A DNA stretch of 64,000 bases from Mucilaginibacter phenanthrenivorans (GCF_024721155.1 NZ_JAHVAP010000003.1:310001-374000), one strand, 5' to 3'; counted from the stretch's first letter, positions 31,217 to 39,949 are shown. The notes: generated from the sequence alone by a model not told the origin. Program-made: numbers and translations.

Positions 31217-32140
31217 TTAAGCTTTAATCGGTGTAAAAAATCCAGCTTGCTCCGGTGCTGAAACGTTATCCCGCTTTTGGATCCTTTTATACAAAGCAAT
31301 GCCTAATATAATGTAAACCGTTAAGCAAGGAACAGCGCCCTCTATACCAAAATTTCCACCGGTAAGCAATAGGCTATGTGCAGTCAGCTTAAAAGCCATG
31401 ATAGCCTGGTTTGCGTCTGCCTGTGTTGCTGCAAGGGTTGTTATTTTGCCGATGAAGAATATATCCCACATAACGTGAAATATGGCAGCATACCAGATCA
31501 CTTTGGTGTATTGGTAAATAAGTGAGAACACGGTGCCTGCAATAATTCCTCCAAAAACGACGATCAGAATATCCTGTGCACCAAAAGAAGTAAGCATGAC
31601 GATATGCACAACACCAAAAACAAGGGAACTAATCAATACCGCCTGTAATTTAGAATACCTGCTGTTGATGATCATAAACAAATGCCCCCTGAATAGTACT
31701 TCCTCCGTTATTCCGGCAGCAATAGACACAGCCGCCCATTTTGCAAACACACCGAGCTTGTCGGTTAAGTTCAGCGGTACCGTATGCTGAAATGGCACCA
31801 TAAAATGAAGCAGGTAATAAAATATCCCTACTGTAACAGGTAAGAGCAAACCCAAAGCAATCCATTTTAAAGCATTTACAATTAGTAATTTACCATAAAT
31901 GGTGCCCGGATCATATGCCCTAATAACACGTTTGGCAAAAAGGTGAAGCGCAAAAATGGTTAACGGCGTTCTTAAAAACACTTCCCTGGTTACTATTTTA
32001 AGTGGATTTATTGTTATCCACGAGGTTAGCAATTCGCAAATGACTGCCACTACTACAAATATGGCAACGCATGCCACAGCAAATAAAATGGTTTTGGCAG
32101 GCGATAGCCCGCGTTCTGTTTGTTTTGATTCAGCGATCAT
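31217..32140 (-). CDS. CPBP family intramembrane glutamic endopeptidase
   Basis: The 307-residue membrane protein has about eight hydrophobic segments. The CPBP (Rce1/Abi) motifs are present: EEVLFRG at 146-152 with the glutamate pair, FGVVH with His179, and FHVMWD with His222. Such proteases cut membrane proteins or prenylated peptides, and in bacteria they are often linked to bacteriocin maturation or immunity. It lies 65 bp downstream of the HAAS gene, and its own upstream region repeats the composite operator seen before padR, so it probably belongs to the PadR regulon. Confidence 0.9.
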   Translation of the reverse strand: MIAESKQTERGLSPAKTILFAVACVAIFVVVAVICELLTSWITINPLKIVTREVFLRTPLTIFALHLFAKRVIRAYDPGTIYGKLLIVNALKWIALGLLLPVTVGIFYYLLHFMVPFQHTVPLNLTDKLGVFAKWAAVSIAAGITEEVLFRGHLFMIINSRYSKLQAVLISSLVFGVVHIVMLTSFGAQDILIVVFGGIIAGTVFSLIYQYTKVIWYAAIFHVMWDIFFIGKITTLAATQADANQAIMAFKLTAHSLLLTGGNFGIEGAVPCLTVYIILGIALYKRIQKRDNVSAPEQAGFFTPIKA

Positions 32141-32169
32141 GATGATTTAATTAAAGTTTACAATAAAAT

Positions 32170-32196
32170 ATACCTAGTATAACTATGTATATATAG
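32170..32196 (-). promoter_or_regulatory. Composite PadR-type operator before the CPBP gene
   Basis: ATAC-N3-GTAT at 32170-32180 is followed after 2 nt by CTAT-GTATAT-ATAG at 32183-32196. The same order and spacing occur before padR at 33129. It lies 30 bp upstream of the CPBP start. Confidence 0.6.
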
Positions 32197-32205
32197 CTGA
32201 AAAAG

Positions 32206-32784
32206 TCAGTTCTTTTTCAGTAACCGAAATAGCAGGGTGTTTAAAAAGTAAAATATGCCCATTAGCATAATTACGGTGACTATAAACCAATTGCCAAGCA
32301 ACTCCACGAGTCCCGATGGCAAATCATGAGTATACCCGAAGGCAAAGAACCGGTCGCCCCTTAAAAACAGGCCGGTATGTTCAGGAGAAATTATTTTGAC
32401 AACGGCCAATGACCCGAAGGCGAACGTCAGCAAATAAATAATTCCCATTACCAGGAATCCAATGCCGTTTGAGATATTGAGGTAAAGCGCCTGGAAAATA
32501 TGTACCGGGTTAAAGGACCGGCCTGCCTGCTGGATCTTTTTATAAGCAACTGCAGGCTGTAATACAACCTCGGGTGCGCCTAACTTTTCTAGTGTATTTA
32601 CCAGTGTATCCACTTCAATTGCCGGCGGAGCCATGTGTGTTGCCTCGTAGATATGGCTGTTTAGTTCCATCAATACTTCAAGCTGATCGTCGTCGTTTAA
32701 GATGCTGATGCACCTGCTTACTCTTGCAAAATAATCATCATAGATCTTTTGCGCCGTTGGGTTTATAAAAACTATTCTCTTCAT
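32206..32784 (-). CDS. HAAS-domain membrane protein, PadR partner
   Basis: The 192-residue protein has a helical soluble N-terminal part, roughly 1-85, with YFARVSRCISILNDDDQLEVLMELNSHIYEA and VNTLEKLGAPEVVLQPA. This resembles the HAAS (DUF1700) domain. Two or three transmembrane segments follow in the C-terminal half (VMGIIYLLTFAFGSLAVV and FIVTVIMLMGIFYFLNTLLF). HAAS proteins are usually encoded right after a PadR regulator, and here the start overlaps the padR stop by 4 bp (ATGA type), indicating translational coupling. The function is unknown; a sensory or adaptor role for PadR is commonly assumed. Confidence 0.82.
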   Translation of the reverse strand: MKRIVFINPTAQKIYDDYFARVSRCISILNDDDQLEVLMELNSHIYEATHMAPPAIEVDTLVNTLEKLGAPEVVLQPAVAYKKIQQAGRSFNPVHIFQALYLNISNGIGFLVMGIIYLLTFAFGSLAVVKIISPEHTGLFLRGDRFFAFGYTHDLPSGLVELLGNWFIVTVIMLMGIFYFLNTLLFRLLKKN

Positions 32785-33116
32785 TTCTCTATTTTGTTAA
32801 TGGCGGTGTTTAATGCCGACCAGATCTTCTTCATTTCGGTTAGTGTTGCTTTGCCGTTCGCGCTTAACGTATAATATTTTCGGGGAATGCCCGACTCCTG
32901 TTCCACCCATTTGGAATCAACAATTCCCTCCGTCTTTAACCTGTTTAGCAAGGGGTATAAGGTACCCTCGGCAACTTCCAGTGTGGTGTGAATTTTTATT
33001 TCCTGCACCAGCTCATAGCCGTAATATTCCTTTTCATCAAGGATGATGAGAATGATGTAGGACAGCGTTCCCTTCTTCACCTGTGAAAACCAGTTCTGCA
33101 CAAATTCATTATTCAT
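32781..33116 (-). CDS. PadR family transcriptional regulator
   Basis: The 111-residue protein begins MNNEFVQNWFSQVKKGTLSY. The winged helix contains LDEKEYYGYELVQEIK, then VAEGTLYPLLNRLKTEGIVDSKW and RKYYTLSANGKATL, which are diagnostic of the short PadR-s1 group. It should act as a dimeric repressor. I placed the start at 33114-33116; the longer reading adds six residues. The region upstream holds palindromes (33129-33160), and a matching site lies before the CPBP gene. Confidence 0.93.
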   Translation of the reverse strand: MNNEFVQNWFSQVKKGTLSYIILIILDEKEYYGYELVQEIKIHTTLEVAEGTLYPLLNRLKTEGIVDSKWVEQESGIPRKYYTLSANGKATLTEMKKIWSALNTAINKIEK

Positions 33117-33128
33117 ACAGCAAATATA

Positions 33129-33160
33129 ATACATTGTATTGCTATGTACAATGGTATAGC
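33129..33160 (-). promoter_or_regulatory. Composite PadR-type operator before padR
   Basis: ATAC-N3-GTAT at 33129-33139 is followed after 2 nt by CTAT at 33142, inside GCTAT-N10-ATAGC at 33141-33160. The start of the first element and the CTAT are 13 bp apart, the same as before the CPBP gene. This fits autorepression. Confidence 0.6.
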
Positions 33161-33290
33161 TATGTTTTTTTGAAATAATTTACAGAGTCCCGGTAAATCT
33201 TATCTGTTATGTTATAAAATAATAAAACTGCATCTGTTTTATTGCTGTCAGATCGCTTTACTTTGTATCGCACAAAAACCGATACCAGCT

Positions 33291-34490
33291 ATGGATACTA
33301 CAGTAATAAGCGAACAGGAGATCATCAGGCTAAGAGCCGAAACAGTCGGCACGGCATCTAAAATACATTTTAATAATGCCGGGTCCTCGTTGCCGCCTGG
33401 TGTAGTAGTTGATACCGTGATTGATTATTTAAGGGAGGAGGCCCTACTCGGTGGCTATGAAATTGAGGTAAAATATAAGGAACAAATAGAAAATACCTAT
33501 AGCCTTATTGCCCGGCTTATTAATGCCGATAAGGATGAAATTGCCATAGTTGAAAACGCAAGCACAGCCTGGGGGCTGGCTTTTAACGGCATCGAGTTTA
33601 AACCGGGTGATGAGATCATCACCTCCGAAATGGAATATGTGACCAATGTGATTGGCTTTTTAAATGTCGAAAAAAACAACGGCGTTAAAATTAGGGTGAT
33701 CCCTAATGGCGAATATGGTGACTTCTCGCTTAATGAACTGGAAAACGCCATATCGCCCCAAACCAAACTGATTGCCATTACCCACATTGCTTCAACCACA
33801 GGCGGAATGATGCCGATTGTAGAGATAGGAAAAATAGCCCGCCGGCATAATGTTTTATACCTGGTTGATGCCTGCCAGAGCGCTGGTCATGCCCCGGTAG
33901 ACGTTAAGCAGATTGATTGCGACATGCTGGCGGTTACCGGCCGTAAGTATTTACGCGCGCCACGAGGCACGGGGTTTTTATTTGTACGGAGGGAGGTGCA
34001 GGACAAATTGAAGCTGATATTTATGGATGGCTTCAGTGCGCCAACTATTGATCTGACCGGGTACCAACTGCGAAGCGATGCCCGCAGATTTGAGCTTTAC
34101 GAGAAAAGCCGGGCCCTTACGTTAGGGTTAGGCAAGGCTGTTGAATATTGTTTAAATATCGGTACGGAAAGGATTTGGCAGCGCATCCAGTTGCTGGCAT
34201 CAATGCTAAGGACTGAGTTGAAAAGCATTGACGGCATAACTGTTCATGACTTCGGTGCCGATCAATGCGGCATCGTAACATTTACTGTAAAGAACCTGGA
34301 CGCAGGTTTAATAAAAAATCAACTGGCAGCCCGGAACATCAATGTGTCGGTTGGGTTGGCGAAATCAACGCTTTATTTTATGAGTAAGAACAATTTAGCC
34401 ACCGTTGTGCGGGCATCGGTACATTATTACAATACCGAAGCTGAGATAAAGGTACTGTGCGATGAGTTGCGCGCCTTGTTAAAAGTATAG
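33291..34490 (+). CDS. Class V aminotransferase-fold PLP enzyme
   Basis: The 399-residue protein has the class V layout: HFNNAGSSLPPGVV at 26-39, AIVENASTAWGLAFNG near 83, DEIITSEMEYVTNV near 107 and the PLP-aspartate region YLVDACQSAGHAPVDV near 194. The PLP-binding lysine is in AVTGRKYLRAPRGTGFLF near 226. The nearest recalled families are cysteine-desulphurase-like and isopenicillin N epimerase-like enzymes, including EgtE of ergothioneine synthesis, but no partner gene (for example an EgtB or EgtD homologue) is nearby, so the substrate is unknown. It is cytoplasmic and monocistronic; 100 bp separate it from the exported phosphoesterase gene. Confidence 0.88.
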   Translation: MDTTVISEQEIIRLRAETVGTASKIHFNNAGSSLPPGVVVDTVIDYLREEALLGGYEIEVKYKEQIENTYSLIARLINADKDEIAIVENASTAWGLAFNGIEFKPGDEIITSEMEYVTNVIGFLNVEKNNGVKIRVIPNGEYGDFSLNELENAISPQTKLIAITHIASTTGGMMPIVEIGKIARRHNVLYLVDACQSAGHAPVDVKQIDCDMLAVTGRKYLRAPRGTGFLFVRREVQDKLKLIFMDGFSAPTIDLTGYQLRSDARRFELYEKSRALTLGLGKAVEYCLNIGTERIWQRIQLLASMLRTELKSIDGITVHDFGADQCGIVTFTVKNLDAGLIKNQLAARNINVSVGLAKSTLYFMSKNNLATVVRASVHYYNTEAEIKVLCDELRALLKV

Positions 34491-34590
34491 TTTCATCAAG
34501 TAGTTTCCAGGCTTCGTGTAAATTTTTATACCACGCGAACGGCTTTCCATTCCTTAGTGACATAATTCAAAAATCACTAAAGAAAGGATC

Positions 34591-35610
34591 ATGAAAAACC
34601 ATTTTCACCACAATGATGACCACAGCGCTGAAGAAGGCGGGGATGGCATCGACCGCAGGGGCTTTTTAGAATGTATGGCCTGGGCAGGCACGGGCGTGCT
34701 TTGGATGATGTCGGGCGGAATCTTAAAATCATATGGCATGAGCCAGATGATAGACAAAACAACCGGCGGTCTTAAAAAGGGGCTCATCGTTCCAAAATCC
34801 GATTTCAGCTTTGTACAGATCAGCGACAGCCATATCGGGTTTACCAAAGCTGCCAATCCCGATGTCGTTGGTACATTGCAGGCTACCATTGCAAAAATTA
34901 ACGCCATGCCGTCGGCGCCCTCATTTGTGCTTCATACAGGCGATCTTTCGCACCTGGCACAGGCCGATGAGTTTGATACTTTAGAACAATCCCTGAAAAG
35001 CGTAAAGACAGAGAAGATCTTCTATGTTCCCGGCGAGCATGACATGACCGACAATGGTAAGCTTTACCTTGAGCGCTACGGCAAAGGCACCAAAGGCGAT
35101 GGCTGGTACAGTTTCGACAGCAACGGTGTGCATTTTGTTGGCTTGGTTAACGTAACCAATCACGTTGACGGTGGCCTGGGTTATTTAGGTCCTGAGCAAT
35201 TGAAATGGCTTGAGGGAGATTTGAAAGGGCTTACCAGCAGCACTCCGATCGTTATTTTTGCACACATCCCGATGTGGGCCATCTACCCGCAATGGGGATG
35301 GGGAACTGAAGACAGCGCGCAGGCTTTGGCCTTATTAAAACGCTTTGGATCGGTGTCCGTATTAAACGGGCATATTCACCAAACCATACAGAAAGTCGAG
35401 GGGAACATCACATTTCATACAGCAAACTCTACGGCATTCCCGCAGCCAGCTCCCGGCTCTGCACCTGCACCGGGCCCGATGAAGGTGCCGGCCGAAAAGC
35501 TTCGCACTTTGTTGGGGCTAACGAGCGTAAACTATGTTGAACACAATCACACACTTGCAATTACTGATATCCCTTTAATTGAAGCAGATAAAGCGGTTGA
35601 ACAGAAATAG
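34591..35610 (+). CDS. Tat-exported metallophosphoesterase
   Basis: The 339-residue protein has a twin-arginine motif DRRGFLECM near residue 21 followed by a hydrophobic segment, so it should be exported folded by Tat. The calcineurin-like phosphoesterase motifs are in order: QISDSHIGF near 75, HTGDLSHLA near 112, PGEHDMTDN near 143 (GEHD instead of the usual GNHD), FAHIPMWAI near 220 and NGHIHQ near 253. The two-metal site appears complete apart from the Asn/Glu exchange in the GNHD motif. It is the first gene of a close operon with YceI (14-bp gap) and a cytochrome gene. The substrate is unknown. Confidence 0.88.
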   Translation: MKNHFHHNDDHSAEEGGDGIDRRGFLECMAWAGTGVLWMMSGGILKSYGMSQMIDKTTGGLKKGLIVPKSDFSFVQISDSHIGFTKAANPDVVGTLQATIAKINAMPSAPSFVLHTGDLSHLAQADEFDTLEQSLKSVKTEKIFYVPGEHDMTDNGKLYLERYGKGTKGDGWYSFDSNGVHFVGLVNVTNHVDGGLGYLGPEQLKWLEGDLKGLTSSTPIVIFAHIPMWAIYPQWGWGTEDSAQALALLKRFGSVSVLNGHIHQTIQKVEGNITFHTANSTAFPQPAPGSAPAPGPMKVPAEKLRTLLGLTSVNYVEHNHTLAITDIPLIEADKAVEQK

Positions 35611-35624
35611 GGAGAACACTTAAA

Positions 35625-36188
35625 ATGAAAAGAATAATATTACTGCTGCTCACCATTGCCGCAACCACCGTGTGCATGGCGCAATACAAACCGGTTGAAC
35701 AAAGCTCGACTATAAAATTTACTATAAAAAACCTTGGGATTGGTGTGGATGGCACTTTCAGCGGTTTTGAGGGTGTTATCAATTTCGACGCTCAAAACCC
35801 CGGCATCTCCAACTTTGATGTAACGGCTAACGCCCAGACGGTAAATACAGATAACGGCATGCGTGACGAGCATTTAAAGGGCAGCGGCTTTTTTGATGTT
35901 AAAAACTATCCGCGCATCCGCCTCGTGTCAACCAAAATTACAGCCACCAATAAAACCGATGTGTACCTGGCTGTCGCACAACTAACAATTAAAGGAAAAT
36001 CAAAGTCAATCTCGTTTCCATTTACTGTCACGCCATCGGCAGATGGCTACACGTTTAAGGGATCGTTCAAGATGAACAGGCGGGACTTTAATGTTGGCGG
36101 GGCAAGCATTGTATCTGACGAGCTTGTTGTTTTTTTAAATGTAACGGCGAAGAAAAGCCTAAATGAACTCAAAGGTGAAGTTAAATAA
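35625..36188 (+). CDS. YceI family periplasmic lipid-binding protein
   Basis: The 187-residue protein begins MKRIILLLLTIAATTVCMAQ, a signal peptide. The mature part (YKPVEQSSTIKFTIKNLGIGVDGTFSGFEG onward) and MRDEHLKGSGFFDVKNYPRIRL with the later KMNRRDFNVGG are YceI hallmarks. These proteins form a lipocalin-like barrel that binds long isoprenoids such as quinones, or other lipids. The end overlaps the start of the cytochrome gene by 26 bp in another frame, so the two are translationally coupled. Pairing with a cytochrome and a Tat enzyme suggests a role in periplasmic electron transfer. Confidence 0.92.
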   Translation: MKRIILLLLTIAATTVCMAQYKPVEQSSTIKFTIKNLGIGVDGTFSGFEGVINFDAQNPGISNFDVTANAQTVNTDNGMRDEHLKGSGFFDVKNYPRIRLVSTKITATNKTDVYLAVAQLTIKGKSKSISFPFTVTPSADGYTFKGSFKMNRRDFNVGGASIVSDELVVFLNVTAKKSLNELKGEVK

Positions 36189-36597
36189 GAAATTGGTGGT
36201 GATCGCAGCGCTGGCGGGCACGGTTACTACCGTGGCCGCCTTCACCATCGTTAAACCTGTAAAACAGGATACTGCGTATAAGAATTTAAAGGTGCTGCCT
36301 AAGAATATCAGTTCGAAGGAACTTCAAAGCATTATGGTTGACGATTTCCAGGATGATTTGGGAGTTACCTGCAGCTTTTGCCACGCCAATGCAAAGGATG
36401 GCCATGGCCTTGATTTTGAAAGTGACGCAAAGCCCGAAAAGGAAATTACAAGGGCCATGATGCGCATGACCATCGGCATCAACAAAAAGTACTTCAAAAT
36501 AAAGCATCCACAGATTGGCAGTAACGTACTAACGGTAACCTGTAACACATGCCACAAGGGGCAACCATTCCCGGATGGTAGCGCCGATCAGAAATAA
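36163..36597 (+). CDS. Di-haem c-type cytochrome, photosynthetic reaction-centre cytochrome-like
   Basis: The 144-residue protein has an N-terminal hydrophobic anchor (KKLVVIAALAGTVTTVAAF). Two CxxCH sites are visible: CSFCH at 70-74 and CNTCH at 127-131. The sequences around KNISSKELQSIMVDDFQDDLGVTC and KYFKIKHPQIGSNVLTVTC resemble the non-photosynthetic Bacteroidota group related to the reaction-centre cytochrome subunit family. Methionines near 99-102 (MMRM) could be haem ligands. It should be membrane-tethered on the periplasmic side. It overlaps the yceI gene by 26 bp. Confidence 0.85.
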   Translation: MNSKVKLNKKLVVIAALAGTVTTVAAFTIVKPVKQDTAYKNLKVLPKNISSKELQSIMVDDFQDDLGVTCSFCHANAKDGHGLDFESDAKPEKEITRAMMRMTIGINKKYFKIKHPQIGSNVLTVTCNTCHKGQPFPDGSADQK

Positions 36598-36654
36598 GGG
36601 AAATAGTTAATAAAAATGCTTTCTTTTATATTATTTATTTAACCGTTCAATCGC

Positions 36655-37671
36655 TTGCGAAAAAACAAGACCATATTGCACGTGCTGTTTTGGGCGCTGG
36701 CATACGTGTTCTGGATCTTTATTTTCAGGAACAGTACGCTGGTGCTCACGCACGCCATCACCATCCAGTTTTGCTACCTGGTGTTTATCGCGGCTAATTA
36801 CTATTTCAACACGCTTTACACCATTCCGGCGCTGCTCAACAAAAAAAGGTACGCCGCCTTTGGCCTGTGCCTGTTTGCCGGTATACTGGTCACTTCAGTA
36901 CTGCGCATCCCGGTATCCATATTGGTAAACCTTTATATTTTTAAGGTCGCTAATTTTCATCCCAACCTGCTCTCTATTTTCTGGGATTCGTTTGTGAATA
37001 TCCTGTTTTGGGTGGTTATTATTTTAACAGCCAAACTGGTTGCCGACAGGGTCCGCTCCAGCCGCTACATCGAACAGATAGAAAAGGAAAAAGCCGCCAA
37101 CGAGCTTAATTTTTTGCGGGCGCAGTTTAACCCGCACTTCCTGTTCAATTCTATCAATTCTATCTACGCGCATATCGATAAATCAAACAAAACCGCGCGA
37201 AACATGCTGTTGGTTTTCTCGGAGATGCTGCGGTACCAATTGTATGAATGCAACGTGGACCAGATTGAATTTGACCGCGAACTTAATTACCTTAGGAATT
37301 ACATCGAGCTGCAAAAAAGTCGTATGGATGAGCGCATCGCAGTTTCCTTTTGTGCCGATGATATAAATGGCAGTATTAAAGTTGCCCCCCTGCTGCTGAT
37401 AACATTTATTGAAAACGCTTTTAAATATGTAGGCTTTAACGAGGCTCGGGAAAACCGGGTAGAAATTAGTTTAAAGTATGCAGATGGTAATTTATATTTC
37501 AGGAGTTTTAACACTAAGGATTCGTTTATCAACCCTGCTGAGAAATCATCGGGTTTAGGAATTGCCAATGCCAAACGCCGCTTAGAGCTTATCTACCCAA
37601 ACAAACATCTGCTAACTATTGACGACCAGCCCGAAACTTTTGAAATAACCTTAATTTTATACGAGATATGA
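36655..37671 (+). CDS. LytS-type sensor histidine kinase
   Basis: The 338-residue protein starts with TTG (36655-36657). Four transmembrane helices lie in roughly residues 8-125, without a visible extracellular sensor domain. The His_kinase fold begins with AQFNPHFLFNSINSIY, phospho-acceptor His161. The ATP-binding part has the N-box ITFIENAFKYV and the G-box SSGLGIANAKRRLELIY. This is the standard Bacteroidota LytS-type kinase. The stop codon overlaps the start of the response regulator (ATGA). An upstream ATG at 36616 does not continue in frame, so TTG is preferred. It follows the cytochrome gene by 57 bp and might share its transcript. Confidence 0.9.
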   Translation: MRKNKTILHVLFWALAYVFWIFIFRNSTLVLTHAITIQFCYLVFIAANYYFNTLYTIPALLNKKRYAAFGLCLFAGILVTSVLRIPVSILVNLYIFKVANFHPNLLSIFWDSFVNILFWVVIILTAKLVADRVRSSRYIEQIEKEKAANELNFLRAQFNPHFLFNSINSIYAHIDKSNKTARNMLLVFSEMLRYQLYECNVDQIEFDRELNYLRNYIELQKSRMDERIAVSFCADDINGSIKVAPLLLITFIENAFKYVGFNEARENRVEISLKYADGNLYFRSFNTKDSFINPAEKSSGLGIANAKRRLELIYPNKHLLTIDDQPETFEITLILYEI

Positions 37672-38387
37672 TTTTAAAATGCCTGGTTATTGATGATGAA
37701 CCCATTGCCCGTAAGCTGTTACAGGAGTATATTGAAGAAACCGACTTTTTGCAATTGGTTGGCACTGCCGAAAACCCGCTGAAGGCTACCGGCCTGATCA
37801 ATAAAATGGAAGTCGACCTGATTTTCCTCGATATAAACATGCCGAAAATGAACGGGCTTGATTTTTTGCGGTCGGTTAATAACTTACCTATGGTGATCAT
37901 GACCACGGCCTATGGTCAATACGCTTTGGACGGTTTCGAGATGGCTGTGATAGATTACCTGGTTAAACCATTTTCGCTGGAACGGTTTCTAAAGGCATCG
38001 CAAAAAGCTTTAGAACTACATGCACTAAAGCAAAGAAAACCCAATATATCCGAAGCAGCTCCTGATCATATTTTCGTGAAATGCGACGGCAAAATTGAAA
38101 AAGTGATGCTGAATGAATTGGTTTATATTGAAGCCATGGCAAATTACATAACGCTTTATACCACTACAGATAAGCTGGTGGTTTATTTGACGATAAAGGG
38201 AATTTTAGAAAAGCTGCCTGCAGATAAATTCATCCAGGTACACAAGAGCCATATTGTGAACCTCGGTTTTGTAAGCACCATCGAGGGCAGTATGCTGCAT
38301 GCAGGTAAAACAAAAATAACCGTCGGCCAAAGTTTTTATGATGATGTAATGGGTGCCGTTTTAAAGGATAGGTTTATTAAGAGGTAG
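37668..38387 (+). CDS. LytTR-type response regulator
   Basis: The 239-residue regulator has a receiver domain (residues 1-120) with DDEP at 9-12, phospho-acceptor Asp55 in LIFLDINMPKMNG and Lys in LVKPFS near 105. A LytTR DNA-binding domain follows (about 140-235), with YIEAMANYITLYT and FIQVHKSHIVNLGFV. It overlaps the kinase gene by 4 bp. LytTR proteins bind direct repeats; none is obvious close by. The target genes are unknown; the upstream phosphoesterase operon is the nearest candidate. Confidence 0.95.
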   Translation: MILKCLVIDDEPIARKLLQEYIEETDFLQLVGTAENPLKATGLINKMEVDLIFLDINMPKMNGLDFLRSVNNLPMVIMTTAYGQYALDGFEMAVIDYLVKPFSLERFLKASQKALELHALKQRKPNISEAAPDHIFVKCDGKIEKVMLNELVYIEAMANYITLYTTTDKLVVYLTIKGILEKLPADKFIQVHKSHIVNLGFVSTIEGSMLHAGKTKITVGQSFYDDVMGAVLKDRFIKR

Positions 38388-38410
38388 TATCATCTTTTAG
38401 GCTTAATAAT

Positions 38411-38593
38411 TTAAATAGTATTGGGAGATGGGATAGCGTATTGCTGGTCTTCATACTTCTTAACAAGTAATAACGCACTATGCAATTTTTTCCCCTCTCT
38501 GCTTTCTGGTGCAATATTTAGATCAAATTGAAGATCTACCCATGTTAGCAAATCCTGGTAATCTTTTTCCGTCTCAATAATTTGCAAATCCAT
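38411..38593 (-). CDS. Short HigA-like antitoxin N-terminal remnant
   Basis: The 60-residue product MDLQIIETEKDYQDLLTWVD and its continuation through LLLVKKYEDQQYAIPSP resembles the N-terminal part of HigA-type antitoxins (pattern: I-x-T-E-x-D-Y, then L-x-x-L-V-x-x-Y-E-x-x-x-Y-x-I-P). It stops right where that family would go on into the ...PdPI-E-A-I segment and the helix-turn-helix. No toxin gene is adjacent. It is either an orphan truncated antitoxin or a small protein of its own. The gap to the LytTR gene is 23 bp. Confidence 0.5.
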   Translation of the reverse strand: MDLQIIETEKDYQDLLTWVDLQFDLNIAPESREGKKLHSALLLVKKYEDQQYAIPSPNTI

Positions 38594-38642
38594 ATCGTGA
38601 AATTTTGATCTTATTAGCTAATATAGTCTTCATTATTCAATA

Positions 38643-39902
38643 TTAAGCGAAATACCTTTCAATTTCCCCTACCGCATTTTCCAACCCTTTCTCATTCCTG
38701 ATCCGTTCACCAATTACCAAAACGTTCTGTTTTGTTTCTGCAGTTTGCACTTTCGCCAGGGCATTTATAAGCTTTTCAACAGTTAGTTTTTTTAATGGAA
38801 TATGCACGCCCAGATTTTTACGTGCTATTATTTTACCCCAGGTAGGCTGATCGGTATAAAAGGAGATAATGATCACCGGTAAACTGTTACGTAACATGGT
38901 TGCCAGCGTGCCTGCCCCACCGTGAAAAATGCCGGCCTTGCACTGCGGTAATATCGCCTCATGGTTTATATATTTTGCTACATAAAGGTTTGGATGAACC
39001 GGTAAACCTTCAAATATCGACCAGCCCGTACAAAACAGGATCCGTTCATTGGTTTGGGTTAATACATCTTTTATGATGCTGATGAATTTTTCAGGATTAC
39101 CTACGCCATTGCTGCCAAAACCCATATAAACAGGCTTGTCGCCATTTACCAGCCAATCACGTAATTCTGCCGGGATCTTATCCAATTCCGTATGTTCACG
39201 GCTTTTGGGGGGGACTGTTAAAAATCCGGTTATTTTACTTAGTCCCTCCCAATCCTTCGGCTGCGGGATCAGGCTCGGGCTGATGCAATACAGGTCGAGC
39301 GGCTTTTGCTTTCCTATATAGCTTACCAGGTTCTCTTTTAAAACGGGTAACCCTAATTCCTGCCTGAACTCATTGGTTTCCTTTTTTACAAACTTCCAGA
39401 AAAAGGCATGGGCCAATTTGTAAGTGAGCTTGTTATACAACGGGAAGTTAAAAAGGTCAAAATCGGCGAGGGGAAATTCGGCGGTAGGTACCACCGGGGG
39501 CATGAAATAGGTAAGCGCCATTTTTTTGTGTTGCCTTTCGGCGATGGCGCTGGTAATGGGCAATGTTGCCGAGTTTACTATAACAAAGTCTACTTTATCA
39601 AATCCTTCGAGATAACTTTTCCTTAAAGGGACCTTTTTTTCATTAAGCACCTTAAAAAAGTATTTCATCAGCTTAATGGTGTTCTCCGCCTTTAACACGC
39701 TTTGCCCTTCATGCGAGTTCATCAGCTTTTCAGCGTCACCATAAAGCGGGTGAAAGGGAATGCCAAAATCTTCAACAAAAGCCTTGAAATTTTCCGGTGC
39801 AGCAATCATTACCGAGTGTCCTTTATCCATAAGGCCCAGGGCGAGGGCGATATAAGGCTGCACATCGCCGCGGGTTCCGTAAGTGAAGATTCCTATGTTC
39901 AA
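38643..39902 (-). CDS. GT1-family glycosyltransferase, sterol/macrolide glucosyltransferase type
   Basis: The 419-residue protein has the GT-B fold. The N-terminal MNIGIFTYGTRGDVQPYIAL is typical of this subgroup, and the UDP-sugar-binding C-terminal motif is AGIFHGGAGTLATML near 325, continuing to SFYTDQPTWGK. Such enzymes add a sugar from UDP or dTDP donors to lipid or small-molecule acceptors; the acceptor is unknown. It is cytoplasmic. The Crp/Fnr gene precedes it on the same strand, and a perfect palindrome lies between them, so the regulator may control it. Confidence 0.88.
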   Translation of the reverse strand: MNIGIFTYGTRGDVQPYIALALGLMDKGHSVMIAAPENFKAFVEDFGIPFHPLYGDAEKLMNSHEGQSVLKAENTIKLMKYFFKVLNEKKVPLRKSYLEGFDKVDFVIVNSATLPITSAIAERQHKKMALTYFMPPVVPTAEFPLADFDLFNFPLYNKLTYKLAHAFFWKFVKKETNEFRQELGLPVLKENLVSYIGKQKPLDLYCISPSLIPQPKDWEGLSKITGFLTVPPKSREHTELDKIPAELRDWLVNGDKPVYMGFGSNGVGNPEKFISIIKDVLTQTNERILFCTGWSIFEGLPVHPNLYVAKYINHEAILPQCKAGIFHGGAGTLATMLRNSLPVIIISFYTDQPTWGKIIARKNLGVHIPLKKLTVEKLINALAKVQTAETKQNVLVIGERIRNEKGLENAVGEIERYFA

Positions 39903-39949
39903 AATTGTGTGTTTAGCCTTACAAAGAACGGCATTATAAAACAGGGTGC

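Noticed and set aside
36163..36188. Frameshift fusing YceI and cytochrome
   Set aside because: Both proteins are complete, each with its own export signal, so the 26-bp overlap is normal coupling.
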